DNA of 64,000 nt. Source: Gracilariopsis chorda (taxonomy: Eukaryota; Rhodophyta; Florideophyceae; Gracilariales; Gracilariaceae). The notes beneath the pieces are model-generated. The model saw only the letters and a program-made list of their open reading frames with translations. It was not told the DNA's origin and searched no databases. Location: assembly GCA_003194525.1 (NCBI GenBank), contig NBIV01000006.1, forward strand, positions 372,001 to 436,000, read 5' to 3'. Every line of letters begins with the position of its first letter. The stretch's first letter is position 1. A program made the position numbers and the translations under genes. Shown in pieces: positions 54,767 through 64,000 of this stretch.

Positions 54767-55978
54767 TCAGAGGTAGTCCTGGATCCAGGCAACCCCGTTT
54801 CTACGGACTCTGAAACACCGGAATCATCCGGGAGTACTAAGCCTACGGTACTACCACACCCCAGCCGGGGACTCTCAGACCTACCGACTCTGTCGGACTC
54901 ACCGGCTCAGCCGGGTAATTCGGTCCTCTCAGCGCCCGCCCCTACCACGTCTGCTCCACTGGCGCGCATTTATACCCGCCAGGCGGGGAATGTTATCCTT
55001 TATCCCCCCACTCCGTCTAAGAAGGGGGAGGAGAACACTCGTTTTCTAGGAACGATATCGCCGTCGCAACGGGAAGTTGAAACGCAGCTACCGCACACCC
55101 CTGTCAGGGAGGGATCCCCGTTACGGGAGTACGGCGACGATCGCCCTCAATCCCCTGAGCAGGGCGATGCCTCGAAGCCGCCGTTGGCGGAAGTTTCCGC
55201 GGAAGCGGTTCAATCAGGCCGATCAGACCCGCGCCTTGCGGAGAAGAGGCGCCCAGATACACCAGCGCCGCTGGGAAATCCCCACACCCAACCTGGGGAA
55301 AAAGGCAGCCAAGCCGCAGCCGAAGCTCCGGGCCCTGTCCCGCAAGCGCCGGAAACGCCTCCCGTCGTCGACGAAATTGAAGCCCCCGTTCCGGGGAATA
55401 ATTTGCGCCACCTCCCGCAACGCTGCGGGGAAGAACCGAGGAATTCGGAAAAAGCGCACGCCATTGCACGCTCGAAACCGGTCATACCGGACGCTTCTCC
55501 TCCGCGTGGAGACGGTGCACTGCACTTAGCGGCCAAGCCCCTGAAAAGGGTGTCATCGGCACCTGCCCGGCACCCCCCAAAGGGGAATTTTGACCAAAAT
55601 ACCGGTGTACCGGAGTTAGCCCCAAGCAACCCGTCAGTAACCAGGGACACCACGGCATCGCCGGAACGTATGGTGCAGAGCGCCCGTGCGCCTGGCAGGG
55701 AGGCGGTTTGCCACCCAATCACCGTGTCGCACCGGACCCCCCAGGGGATTGTGGAAATGCCGATTCCGCAGGAGCGGTCATCTTCCCGGCAACTCGCGGT
55801 TCGTGAGCTCAACCGCGAAGGCGGAGCCCAAGTCCCCCGCCAACTGGCGGTTCGCCCGCAATACTGCGAAAGCAGAAACGAACCTGCCCCAATGGGGAAT
55901 GACTTGCCGGTGAAAACCGTGGCACCGCACACCCTCTTGAGGGATATTTTCCCGCATGAGCAGCGGCCACTAGGATAG
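54767..55978 (+). other. Element C variable Pro-rich linker region
   Basis: Low-complexity sequence between integrase and chromodomain. A Pro/Ala/Arg-rich frame covers 55184-55978. The sequence is full of short inverted repeats, so long ORFs appear on both strands; none resembles a known domain. Probably an extension of pol. Confidence 0.45.
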
Positions 55979-56026
55979 CGCACAGCAACGCCGGAGTTAT
56001 CGCCGAACACCCTGCTCAGGGACATT

Positions 56027-56299
56027 ATGCCGCACAGCGGGCAGCCCCCGCAAGGAAGTACAACGACCACCCGGCACGGCCGGCAGGTCTACGAACGAGA
56101 GTTCGTAGTAGACCGACTTGTCGGACACACCTGGGACCAGGATGGTATTCTACAATACCGCGTCCGCTGGTACGGGTACGACCCCAGTGGGGATACGTGG
56201 GAGCCAAGAAAACACCTCCCACGGTCGCAGGTCCTGCGATACCACCGTCAAACGGGAACTGCAGCTCCAGCCACGCTGGTAAATGCCCAAGTTGGGTAA
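56027..56299 (+). CDS. Element C chromodomain
   Basis: YEREFVVDRLVGHTWD, then YRVRWYGYDPSGDTWEP and HLPRSQVLRYH: a complete chromodomain fold signature with the aromatic residues that hold methyl-lysine. It is the C-terminal targeting module of chromovirus integrases. Confidence 0.85.
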   Translation: MPHSGQPPQGSTTTTRHGRQVYEREFVVDRLVGHTWDQDGILQYRVRWYGYDPSGDTWEPRKHLPRSQVLRYHRQTGTAAPATLVNAQVG

Positions 56300-56555
56300 C
56301 GTTGCCGCGCGAGCGGAGGGCGATAGGAAAGGATAAAAAGGCAAGGTCCGTCGAAGACGGGGAACTCAAACGAGAATCACCGTTCTAAACGGGAAAGTTT
56401 ATTCAAGAGAGCAGCTAGCTCCCCACAACACTATACTACAATAGCTAGCTATGCCAGGAGAGACGAACCGGAGACGGCGCACGCGCTTTTATCACCCATT
56501 TTCGTCTGGGAACCCTCCGCTTCCGCGGTCGTTTTCCCGTATTAGGGGAGAGATA

Positions 56556-57382
56556 TGTAGTGCAACGCCCTCAGGGAGGGATTCTTGGTACTTGATCGTT
56601 TTCCCGATAGTATCGGTTGTGTAGTCTGTATATGAACTACGTCCCACAATGGTGGGTATGGACACGTGGGACACGGTTTTGGGTCAATTGGCGGTTGGCC
56701 ACAGTAGTGGATGTTGCCACGAAATGTGGAGTATTTTAGTTAATATTATTTATTATTTTCACACCCATTTCTGGGAAGCTAGTACTTAGTGCGACGGCGC
56801 ACTGCCGTCGCACCAGTAAACCTTCCCCAACAAGGGACCCCAACCTGGGGAATTGGCTCTAGTTGTTGCCGCTTGCGCGCGTACTCTACTCCTCCTTGGA
56901 GGGAAACGCCGTAAACCACGGGACATCTAACCCCCTTGCACATTTAAAGAAGCCCATACTTGGGAGTATAGTTGTTCCAATCATATTGGTGTTTCGCCCT
57001 GTATAGGGAGTCCTGTCCACCGGCATTGCCGTATCTGTTCGTTGCTCTCGCGACTCACATCGTCCTCTCTTCCTCCTCTTCACCCTTGCTTTTCCCCCTT
57101 TTTAGGGTAGCACCTCCCGCGATCCGCGGCCCTCGTGTGCGCATCCGCTCACACACCCCCACTTACGTGGAAAAATACCTCTACTGAGGATCACACCCCG
57201 CTCACGCGGATACCGATTCTTCGCCTTCACCTCCCTGCGCGAGTCGCGAAAGGTGTCCCTTGTCTTACAAACCGCCTCCGCCGTGACACCTCTGGGAGGG
57301 CTCTACCCAACCTGGTTCACCTCGTGAGAGGAAGATCCCGAACGTCTTTCGGTGTTTTTCCCCTTTGGGGCATTGCACCACA
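56556..57382 (+). repeat. 3' LTR of element C (long form, 827 bp)
   Basis: The polypurine-like AGGGGAGAGATA precedes it. It contains a 10-bp perfect stem (GTGCGACGGC/GCCGTCGCAC, 56789-56813) and many smaller hairpins, such as CCCACAATGGTGGG at 56643-56656. Confidence 0.9.
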
Positions 57383-60300
57383 TTTCAGTAGAACTGGATA
57401 AACCCTTCCGGGTACTGGTTGCTAACTTTGGCAAAACCACTCAGTGGTTAGTCAAAAACCAAGTACTGGGTTCAGTTCTTCCACACCCGCAAGCGGTCGT
57501 CCCGACTAAGTTACCTATCGCTGAGGTTCTTGGGATAACAGACGCTAAGGAGGGGGAGGAAACCGCTCAATTCGGTGAAGCTGATGAACAACAACCTCGC
57601 GAGGTGAAGTCGGGTACTGCACCCCTCGAAACCTCAGAAGGTCAGCTACCACCTGGTACAGAACAGAAAGATCCTGTCGAGGAACTAGCGAAATTTGACT
57701 TGACTCATGTCCCAGAATCCCATCGGGAGAAGCTCAGGGATATGCTGTCAGAGTTCACTCCCATGTGGGACGGTTCCTTGGGAGAGATAGGAATTACAGA
57801 GCATCGAATTGATCTCCTTCCGAATACTCGGCCGATTTCACAACAGCCTTACAGGGCTGGACCGAAAGCTCGGGAAGAAGAGAAATCTCAAGTTGAGAAG
57901 ATGATACGCGCTGGCGTTATTGAACCAACCCAGTCTGCATGGGCATCGCCAGTTGTGTTAGTTCCGAAACCGGATGGTTCGTGGCGCTTTTGTATCGATT
58001 ACCGTCGCCTCAATTCGGTCACGGTTAAGGATGTTTATCCTATTCCAAGAATGGATGAATACATCGACTCCCTTGGGGATGCTACTGTGTTCACTACCCT
58101 CGATGCGAATTGGGGTTATTGGCAAATTCCTATCAGTAAAGAGCACCGAGATAAGACGGCTCTCGTATGTCATCAAGGATTGTTCCGATTTCGGAGAATG
58201 CCTTTCGGGGCTTACGAACGCTCCTGCTACCTTTCAAAGGGCAATCGACATACTGCTAGCTCCATTAAAATGGAAAACGTGTCTTGTTTTCCTCGACGAT
58301 ATAATCGTTTTCTCCAATAACTTGGATGAGCACTTATCCCACGTTCGGGAAGTAATGAAGGTACTGCGCGACGCATGTATAACTCTGAAACTCAAGAAGT
58401 GTGAGTTCTTTACCGAATCGGTGAAATATCTGGGTCATATCATCCGTCCCGGAAAGCTTTTGATCGATCAAGTGAGAGTAAATTCCTTGAAGGAAGCGAA
58501 GCACCCAACTACTCAGACTGAGCTGCGTTCTTTTCTAGGATTGTGTAACGTGTACCGTCGTTTCTTTCCGAACTTTGCGGAGATTGCTACATCTTTGAAC
58601 AGGTTACTGACCAAAGGTCAACCCGTCAAACTGGCGCCTTTCGGGGACGGGAAGTCATCCCCTTTCACGGAATTGGTGAACGCCGTGACGTCCACACCGA
58701 TTTTGGCATTACCCACTCTGGGCCTTCCATATGAAGTCGATACCGACGCTAGTGCTAACCAAATCGGTTGTGCGTTGTTTCAAACCAATGAAGATGGTGA
58801 ACGACACCCCATCTGGTTTTGGTCGCGATCTCTAAACGTGCATGAACGTAATTATTCCGTCTCGGTGAAGGAGTGTCTCGCCGTTGTGTGGGCACTCTCT
58901 ACTCTACGACCCTATTTGATGGGTGTTCACTTTACCATACATACGGACCATTCTTACCTCCGTTGGCTTATAGAAATTACCGAACCGTCGGGCCGGTTGA
59001 TGCGTTGTTGTCTCCGACTGTCGGAATTTGATTTCGATATCCTGTACAGGAAGGGTACCCTGAACACTCAGGCGGATGCGTTATCCCATTTGGGAACCAA
59101 TTCTGAAGCACTGCCGACTACGGACTTGGACATACCATGTTTTATGGTGGAAGACTTGGATGACGGAGCCGAAATCCTTTTGGATGGTATACGTGACGAC
59201 ATACTCGTCACGAGAGATGTAGAACCACCTATTGGTTCTTTTATACCCATTACTTCCGAGGAGTTAATACGGGAGCAACAGACAGATCCGTTCTGTACTC
59301 AGATCCGTGCTCGCCTCAATGGAGGATGTCAGATACCGTTTTCGGTTAACGATCAAGGCTATCTTGTCAGGTTTGTTAACTCGAACCCACAAATCGTGGT
59401 GCCTCACTTGCTACAGCAGCGAATTCTTCACTTGTCATATTATGTGAAGGTTGGCGCTCATCCTGGTGGAAGAAAACGGTATCTCACATTGAGAAGGGAT
59501 TTCTAATGGCCAGCTATGGCATTCAACTGCTACGCGGTGCGCCGTTCCTGTACAGGATGTGCGAAGAATGACGTTAAGTTACGCAAATACTCTAAAGAGT
59601 TAACGTTATTCCGTGCCAGGGCACCGTTGGAATTCGTGGCCATCGATCTCCTCGGAGAACTGATTAAAACTCCCCGCAGAAATCGGTACCTATTGGTAAT
59701 CACAGACCGATTCTCCAAATTGGTTCGGACAGTTCTGCTCAAGCGGATTACGGCAAGTATTGTTGCGAAGGCGTTCGTCACCCATTGGGTATTCGTTTAT
59801 GGACCACCCGTACAGGTGCTTTCCGATAACGGACCTCAATTCACGTCGAAGTTCTTTCAAGACGTTTGCCGTATTCTGGATATAAGAAATCTGTTTGTAA
59901 CAACGTACCACCCTCAGGGTAATAGTCAGGTGGAAGGGTTTAACCGAACGATGCTTAACGCATTACGGTCGTACGTTGCGGATCACCACAAGGATTGGGA
60001 CCTGTACACAGACGCAATCACATATGCGTACAATACCCAAGTGCATAGGTTTACGTCTTTATCACCATTCGAACTGGTACTGTCGCGTATACTGCCGCCG
60101 GTTTCTATCGAGGCACAGCCAACACTGGCAGCTTACCCTTCGCCGGGTCTGTATCGCGACTCCTGGAAAGGATGACTAAAGAAGATGTTTCCGGTTGCAC
60201 GGAAAGCTATGGCAAAGGCGCAAAACGCTTACAAGCGTAACTTCGATCAGAAGATTCGGAGACCTTTACCGGAAATTCGGGCGAACGAGTTTGTCTTCCT

Positions 60301-61096
60301 TCGAAAGGATTACTACAATCCTCAGAAGGAAGGTCGCCATAAGCTTTCTCCAATCGTGGATGGACTCTACCGTGTGGTATCAGTCGCACAAAACACCGTC
60401 GTGTTGGACATTAATTCTCAATACGAGAGGATATCACGCGACCGCGTTACTCGGGCACCCAATCCAAATCTGGAAGTGTTGAACTCACCTACAACCCTTT
60501 CAGGGAATGCTGACATGGTTGACCAGCCTTCTGGTAATGGACAGCCGCGTCCGGCAATTCTTCCGCACCCGGATCGCGGACTAACTGATCTGCCGCCTAC
60601 CGCTTCCAGCAATGGAAATGCTGACCCGCTACACCCCAAACGGGCTCGGCACAACGACTCTCAGAGAGTAACACCCCCACAGGAGGTTGTCAGCAGACCC
60701 CTGGCTCCGCCTAAGGAGGGGGAGGAGAATACCATTTCGGTTTCGGCGTCGCCCGCTGCAACCACGAATGGTAACGCTCCTGCCGAAGAGACAGTTGTCC
60801 TTACTGGTTTTTCGCTGCAAACTCGCGCATCACGCGATGGCACGGCAGAACCGGTAAGGAATAACGTCAGAAGCGATGAAAACAGGCCTGCAAATGATGA
60901 TGAACAGAACGACGAAACAAACCAATCTGGTAACCTGTCAAGTGATACTTCTCGCATTCGCAATTGTGATACTGCGTCACCGAAGAACACGGTCTCCGAA
61001 GACCCGAATCGGGTAGTGTCTACAGACCCGCACGCAAGAGAACTCGATGGCGAGGACGGGGATCCAGCTTGGAACGACGTCTGGAACTGGGAGTAA
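57383..61096 (+). pseudogene. Element A RT, RNase H and integrase region
   Basis: Continues element A after C: pre-RT linker (HRIDLLPNTRPISQQPYRAG), RT blocks (IDYRRLNSVT, FLDDIIVF), RNase H, integrase zinc finger and core (IDLLGE, LSDNGPQF), DNA-binding tail (NEFVFLRKDYYNPQKE) and a Pro/Asn-rich extension. Broken, about three or four times. Confidence 0.85.
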
Positions 61097-61642
61097 GAGA
61101 ACTCCAAAGGAGATGCGAAACCATGATTGGTGGACAATTGGACCGTGAAGGACCCACTCAGGGTGTGCATTAGGTCATAACGCGGTGGCGTGCGCTCGCG
61201 CTTGTGAAATGAATGGCGCTCCGTGACTCCCTGCCGGGAACGGACAAACCCTAGACGGGCACGTGCCAGAGATGTGGCACGCAAGCGAACCTTCCGGCCA
61301 ATCGGATTTTCGGAAAATTTCCCGTGGACCAGCGGTCCGCCGCCCTTGCACAGGGAGTGTCGAAGAGGTGCACCACCGTCAGAACGGTCTTCCCGCTGAA
61401 GCGGTTCATCTTCTGAATTGCTGAAGCTACCGTTCGTCGGTTAGGACTCCGTCACGGAAGAAACAATACTTCCTGGACTCAGGAAAGCGAGACCTTTCGA
61501 GTGAACCCATTTGGGTGACGTTTGCTCTCCGCTAACGGAAATTACGCCTTCTCCGTCATGACGGATACTGCACAATCACCGTGGTGAGCGACGCGCTTCT
61601 AAGACCGGAATACTACCGCCAGGCACTCTGAAGCTAACCACA
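61097..61642 (+). other. Element A linker between pol extension and chromodomain
   Basis: About 550 bp of internal element A sequence corresponding in position to the variable linker of C. No domain recognised. Confidence 0.45.
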
Positions 61643-61912
61643 GTGGTTCTATTGCCTCTCCCTTCGCCAGAGATAGCACAGGAAAGTTCCAAACTGGATT
61701 GGTATCACATGGAGTTCGTGGTTGAACGCATTGTGCGTCATGAAGTTACCCCGGAGGGTGAGTGGTTCTATCAAATCCGTTGGTACGGATACTCTCCCGA
61801 GGAGGATACGTTGGAGCCAGTCAAGCACCTCCCGAGGTCTAAGATCATATCCTATCACCGACGGATGCGGTTGGCTCAACCTCCAAATTTGGATGAAGCA
61901 CTAGTTGGCTAA
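61643..61912 (+). pseudogene. Element A chromodomain
   Basis: MEFVVERIVRHEV, then YQIRWYGYSPEEDTLEP and HLPRSKIISYHRR. Same module and position as in element C. Confidence 0.8.
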
Positions 61913-62010
61913 TCCGAATCCGGAAACATTACGTGACCACGATGGTCATTCTTTGGGAGACTCTCACGAGTGCGACCCATGTTGGAAGGGGAAACAAGAA
62001 GGGGAATACC

Positions 62011-62092
62011 GGAAACGATTCAGAACAACAAACCGGAAACGGTTCAGAGCGAATTACCGGAAACGGTTTAGAACAACAAACCGGAAACGGTT
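62011..62092 (+). repeat. 24-bp tandem repeat in element A
   Basis: Units at 62011-62034, 62035-62058 and 62059-62082 (GGAAACG..TCAGAACAACAAACC type), and a partial fourth. Lies just after the chromodomain. Confidence 0.8.
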
Positions 62093-62204
62093 ACACAAGC
62101 AGGTGTACTGAAGAAATTGGATCCTGGAATAGGAAGAATGAAGTGGAAAGAAGATCTCAGAAGAGAAGAAGAAAAAGCGAAGAATTACCACTAACTGGTT
62201 GTAC

Positions 62205-62761
62205 TAATTCACAATGTCTTGAGGATCAACCGCAATGCGGGCTCGCCAGTCCCCGGAGTCTACAAGGGCACGCGGAATCCCGCCAGGGAGCATGCCATCC
62301 TCGACATAGGAATCGATGAGTTCGTCATCTCTCACCGCCGTGGGATGGAGCCACGGGGCCTGGGAAAAGATGAGCGGATCCATTGATGGACTTCTCGCGT
62401 CAAGCGATTCTTTGGAAATCTACCCTTGCGGGTTCGCTGTCAACGGCATCGCCTGCTCGGAATTCCAAGCGACCGCGGCGACATCCAACTGTAGAGCTAC
62501 AGAACCACCCGGTGTCGGGAGAGGATTGGAAGGAAACCCAGGAGGGTCGTCAGTGAGAGGGGCTTGTGAGGAGGAACTCCCCAAGGGATTGATATGGAAC
62601 GGCTGCATTCCTGAGACAGGGGAGTGTGCGTTGGCAGATGTGTGTATATCCGGAGGCGGGAGATGTTCGGAAGACGAGGAAGGCGGATGGTGCGTGTGCT
62701 GAACCGAGATGTCCAGTAAGCCCATGATAGGAGTCGTACTATATATACGCTTTCGCGTCAC
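62205..62761 (-). pseudogene. Antisense ORF remnant in element A
   Basis: Opposite to gag-pol, between chromodomain and 3' LTR. Ser/Pro-rich sequence (HTHHPPSSSSEHLPPPDIH) leads into a more ordered part (GGIPRALVDSGDWRARIA). Broken, about once. TATATATA at 62740-62747 lies near its start. Different from the antisense ORF of B and not recognised. Confidence 0.45.
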
Positions 62762-62797
62762 GTGAAATCCCTCGTCGCGGTGTGGCTTTCCCGGCTT

Positions 62798-62810
62798 AAG
62801 GAGGGGGAGA
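62798..62810 (+). other. Polypurine tract of element A
   Basis: AAGGAGGGGGAGA directly abuts the 3' LTR and would prime plus-strand DNA synthesis. The same 12 bases (AAGGAGGGGGAG) recur inside the element at 57547-57558 and 60713-60724. Confidence 0.8.
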
Positions 62811-63767
62811 TGTGGAGCAACGCTTTACCGTCGGTTGGGAGTTGTTCGTATTCATAGGAGTATCTACTGGTGGATTGGTTCGATACCTCATTTATGAGTT
62901 GATCCCTCGCGGGATAGCGATGAGGTGGCACTTGAGGGACCTAGACAGGTATTACTAGTGGCATTCTGGTGACAGATGGTACACTGGACGCGTGTGGTAA
63001 TTTCGGTTCCAATTTCGGATATTTAATTTTATGGTTATCGCCACTTGTGGCCCAGAAAGTGGGAACTCCACGTGTATGGACCTCAAGAGGTGTGCACCAA
63101 ATTAGTTAATTTATTTAGTTTATTGTGGTGCAAACATACTTAGGTAATCACGGCTTCGCCGTCAGCACCACCAGTAAATGGTAACCTTGGTTCTCTTTCG
63201 AGATATACTTTTTGCAGAGTAAGGCTCTGGTAAGAAAGGCCCTCGTAGGGATTACGACTCCTCGCGGAGAGTATCCACGAGTGGATTCCGTCTACCATCC
63301 CCTTGGGAACATTCAGGCTTCACTACTGCCACAGTATCACCGTGTACGGTATTGGTTATTTGTTCCACTGTCAGTCTTGGATTCTGCCCCAGTATTGGGT
63401 TCTTCGTCGTGGTGTTTACCACATTCCCGTTTGGGATTCGGTCTTTATTTTGGTTCGCCCCGTCGCCGGGTCTGTTGCCGCGTGTTGCACGCCCCGTCGC
63501 CGGTTCTCTTGGGTTTTCCCTTTTTCCTTTTGCTTTCCTTCACAGGATATCGTGTCATTATACACTCACGTGTGTACCATCCGTCCCTGGAGTTTACCCT
63601 TTTTCTGGGCCATTCCCGAACCTCTGCAGGTATAGCCAGAACCACGTTGGTCTTACAAGCCAGCCTTCACGTGGCGCAGAGGGCTCTCTTAACTGAGATA
63701 CCATTCCATAGGGAGCAAGGTCTCGAGCACCTTGAGGGTACTTCCCGCTTCCGAGTTTTGCTCTACA
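62811..63767 (+). repeat. 3' LTR of element A
   Basis: 957 bp, partner of 33881-34837, followed by TCGAC. The ORF 63212-63931 that runs out of it into flanking DNA is chance. Confidence 0.93.
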
Positions 63768-64000
63768 TCGACGGGTGTAGCGATTTTTTGGAAAGAAGTA
63801 AATCGAACTTCGCCTATCTTGGTACCTATCTAGTCTATAGCCATCAAAATCCACTAAATTTGAAGAAAAGAAGCTATAAAATAGATAAGCCGAACATGAA
63901 ACGCGTAATCAGTTTAATCGCCGCAAAATAGGTTACAAAAACCAGCTGGAATGGCTCAAAAAGCAAGCTTACTCAAATCTGGCAAAGAATATGCGCATGC
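63768..64000. other. Host flank right of element A
   Basis: AT-rich sequence; with 33785-33880 it would have been contiguous before A inserted. No gene seen. Confidence 0.5.

Larger units (their letters stand above)
48131..57382 (+). mobile_element. Element C: chromodomain Ty3/gypsy LTR retrotransposon inside element A
   Basis: Bounded by TGTAGTGCAA ... TTGCACCACA LTRs and by TTTCC (48126-48130) / TTTCA (57383-57387), a 5-bp duplication with one change. Same orientation as A. Order: short 5' LTR, PBS, gag with CCHC knuckle, long uninterrupted pol, Pro-rich linker, chromodomain, long 3' LTR. Gag and pol closely resemble those of A, so the two are related families. Nearly whole; one or two breaks, mainly in the gag region. 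LTR differences (fewer than ten over the shared part, by eye) suggest a young insertion. Confidence 0.9.
33881..63767 (+). mobile_element. Element A: chromodomain Ty3/gypsy LTR retrotransposon hosting elements B and C
   Basis: Equal 957-bp LTRs at both ends and a perfect 5-bp duplication TCGAC (33876-33880 and 63768-63772) show that the whole 29,887 bp stems from one insertion that later received B and C. Its own sequence is about 10.4 kb. Order: 5' LTR, PBS, gag with a CCHC knuckle, protease, RT, RNase H, integrase, chromodomain, antisense ORF, polypurine tract, 3' LTR. By eye the LTRs differ at about two dozen of 957 positions, so it is fairly young but older than its guests. Broken: two insertions plus about five or six smaller breaks. 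Confidence 0.93.

Noticed and set aside
55210-56070. 286-codon minus-strand ORF in element C
   Set aside because: Gly/Cys/Ser-rich mirror of the sense Pro-rich linker; the inverted-repeat composition makes both strands open. Unlike the antisense regions of A and B it has no ordered segment.
33881-63767. Envelope-like gene in elements A, B or C
   Set aside because: No frame with a signal peptide, cleavage site and C-terminal anchor was seen after pol in any of the three.
63212-63931. 239-codon ORF at the right end
   Set aside because: Starts inside the 3' LTR of element A and runs into flank; the same LTR frame at the 5' end reads differently beyond the border.
1-64000. CRISPR arrays, bacterial operons or organelle DNA
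   Set aside because: No spaced direct repeats, Shine-Dalgarno-led gene strings or plastid/mitochondrial genes; gene types and TATA boxes are nuclear eukaryotic.

Overview
This is nuclear DNA of a eukaryote. Large host genes run as long single reading frames with few or no introns. They encode a Na+/phosphate symporter, a Golgi-type sulfotransferase, a ZNF598/Hel2-like ubiquitin ligase and a separase. They sit in long gene-poor stretches packed with DNA transposons and chromodomain-bearing Ty3/gypsy elements. A compact, intron-poor, retroelement-rich genome with this kind of sulfotransferase fits a florideophyte red alga of the Chondrus type. That assignment is inference, not proof.

Layout. 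1-1733: PIF/Harbinger transposon cut by the window edge (transposase +, Myb-like accessory ORF -, convergent). 1919-2368: decayed zinc-finger-like ORF with 27-residue repeats. 2369-9003: no recognisable gene; motif clusters and a possible MITE. 9004-12145: dead Tc1/mariner (DD34E) transposase split by three solo LTRs nested inside one another. 13123-15084: PiT phosphate transporter with a TATA box. 18318-19343 (-): sulfotransferase. 20327-20872 (-): weak LINE-like remnant. 21670-21757 (-): tRNA-Ala(AGC) with about 15 extra bases in its T loop. 22503-25120: ZNF598/Hel2-like E3 ligase in two frames. 26577-31826: separase. 31946-32686: two adjoining TA-flanked MITEs. 32697-33784: complete but internally deleted Harbinger derivative.

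33881-63767 is one 29.9-kb nested block. Outer element A (957-bp LTRs, TSD TCGAC) holds element B (36129-46324, opposite orientation, 538-bp LTRs, TSD GTTCT) in its gag region. It also holds element C (48131-57382, LTRs of unequal length) between its protease and reverse transcriptase regions. All three carry gag, protease, RT, RNase H, integrase and a chromodomain, and share the same primer-binding site. A and B also carry antisense reading frames between integrase and 3' LTR.

The host genes do not form a pathway; they are independent housekeeping or cell-wall genes. The most notable items are the tRNA-Ala with an interrupted T loop, the antisense ORFs of the retroelements, the unequal LTRs of element C, and the frame change in the ZNF598-like gene.
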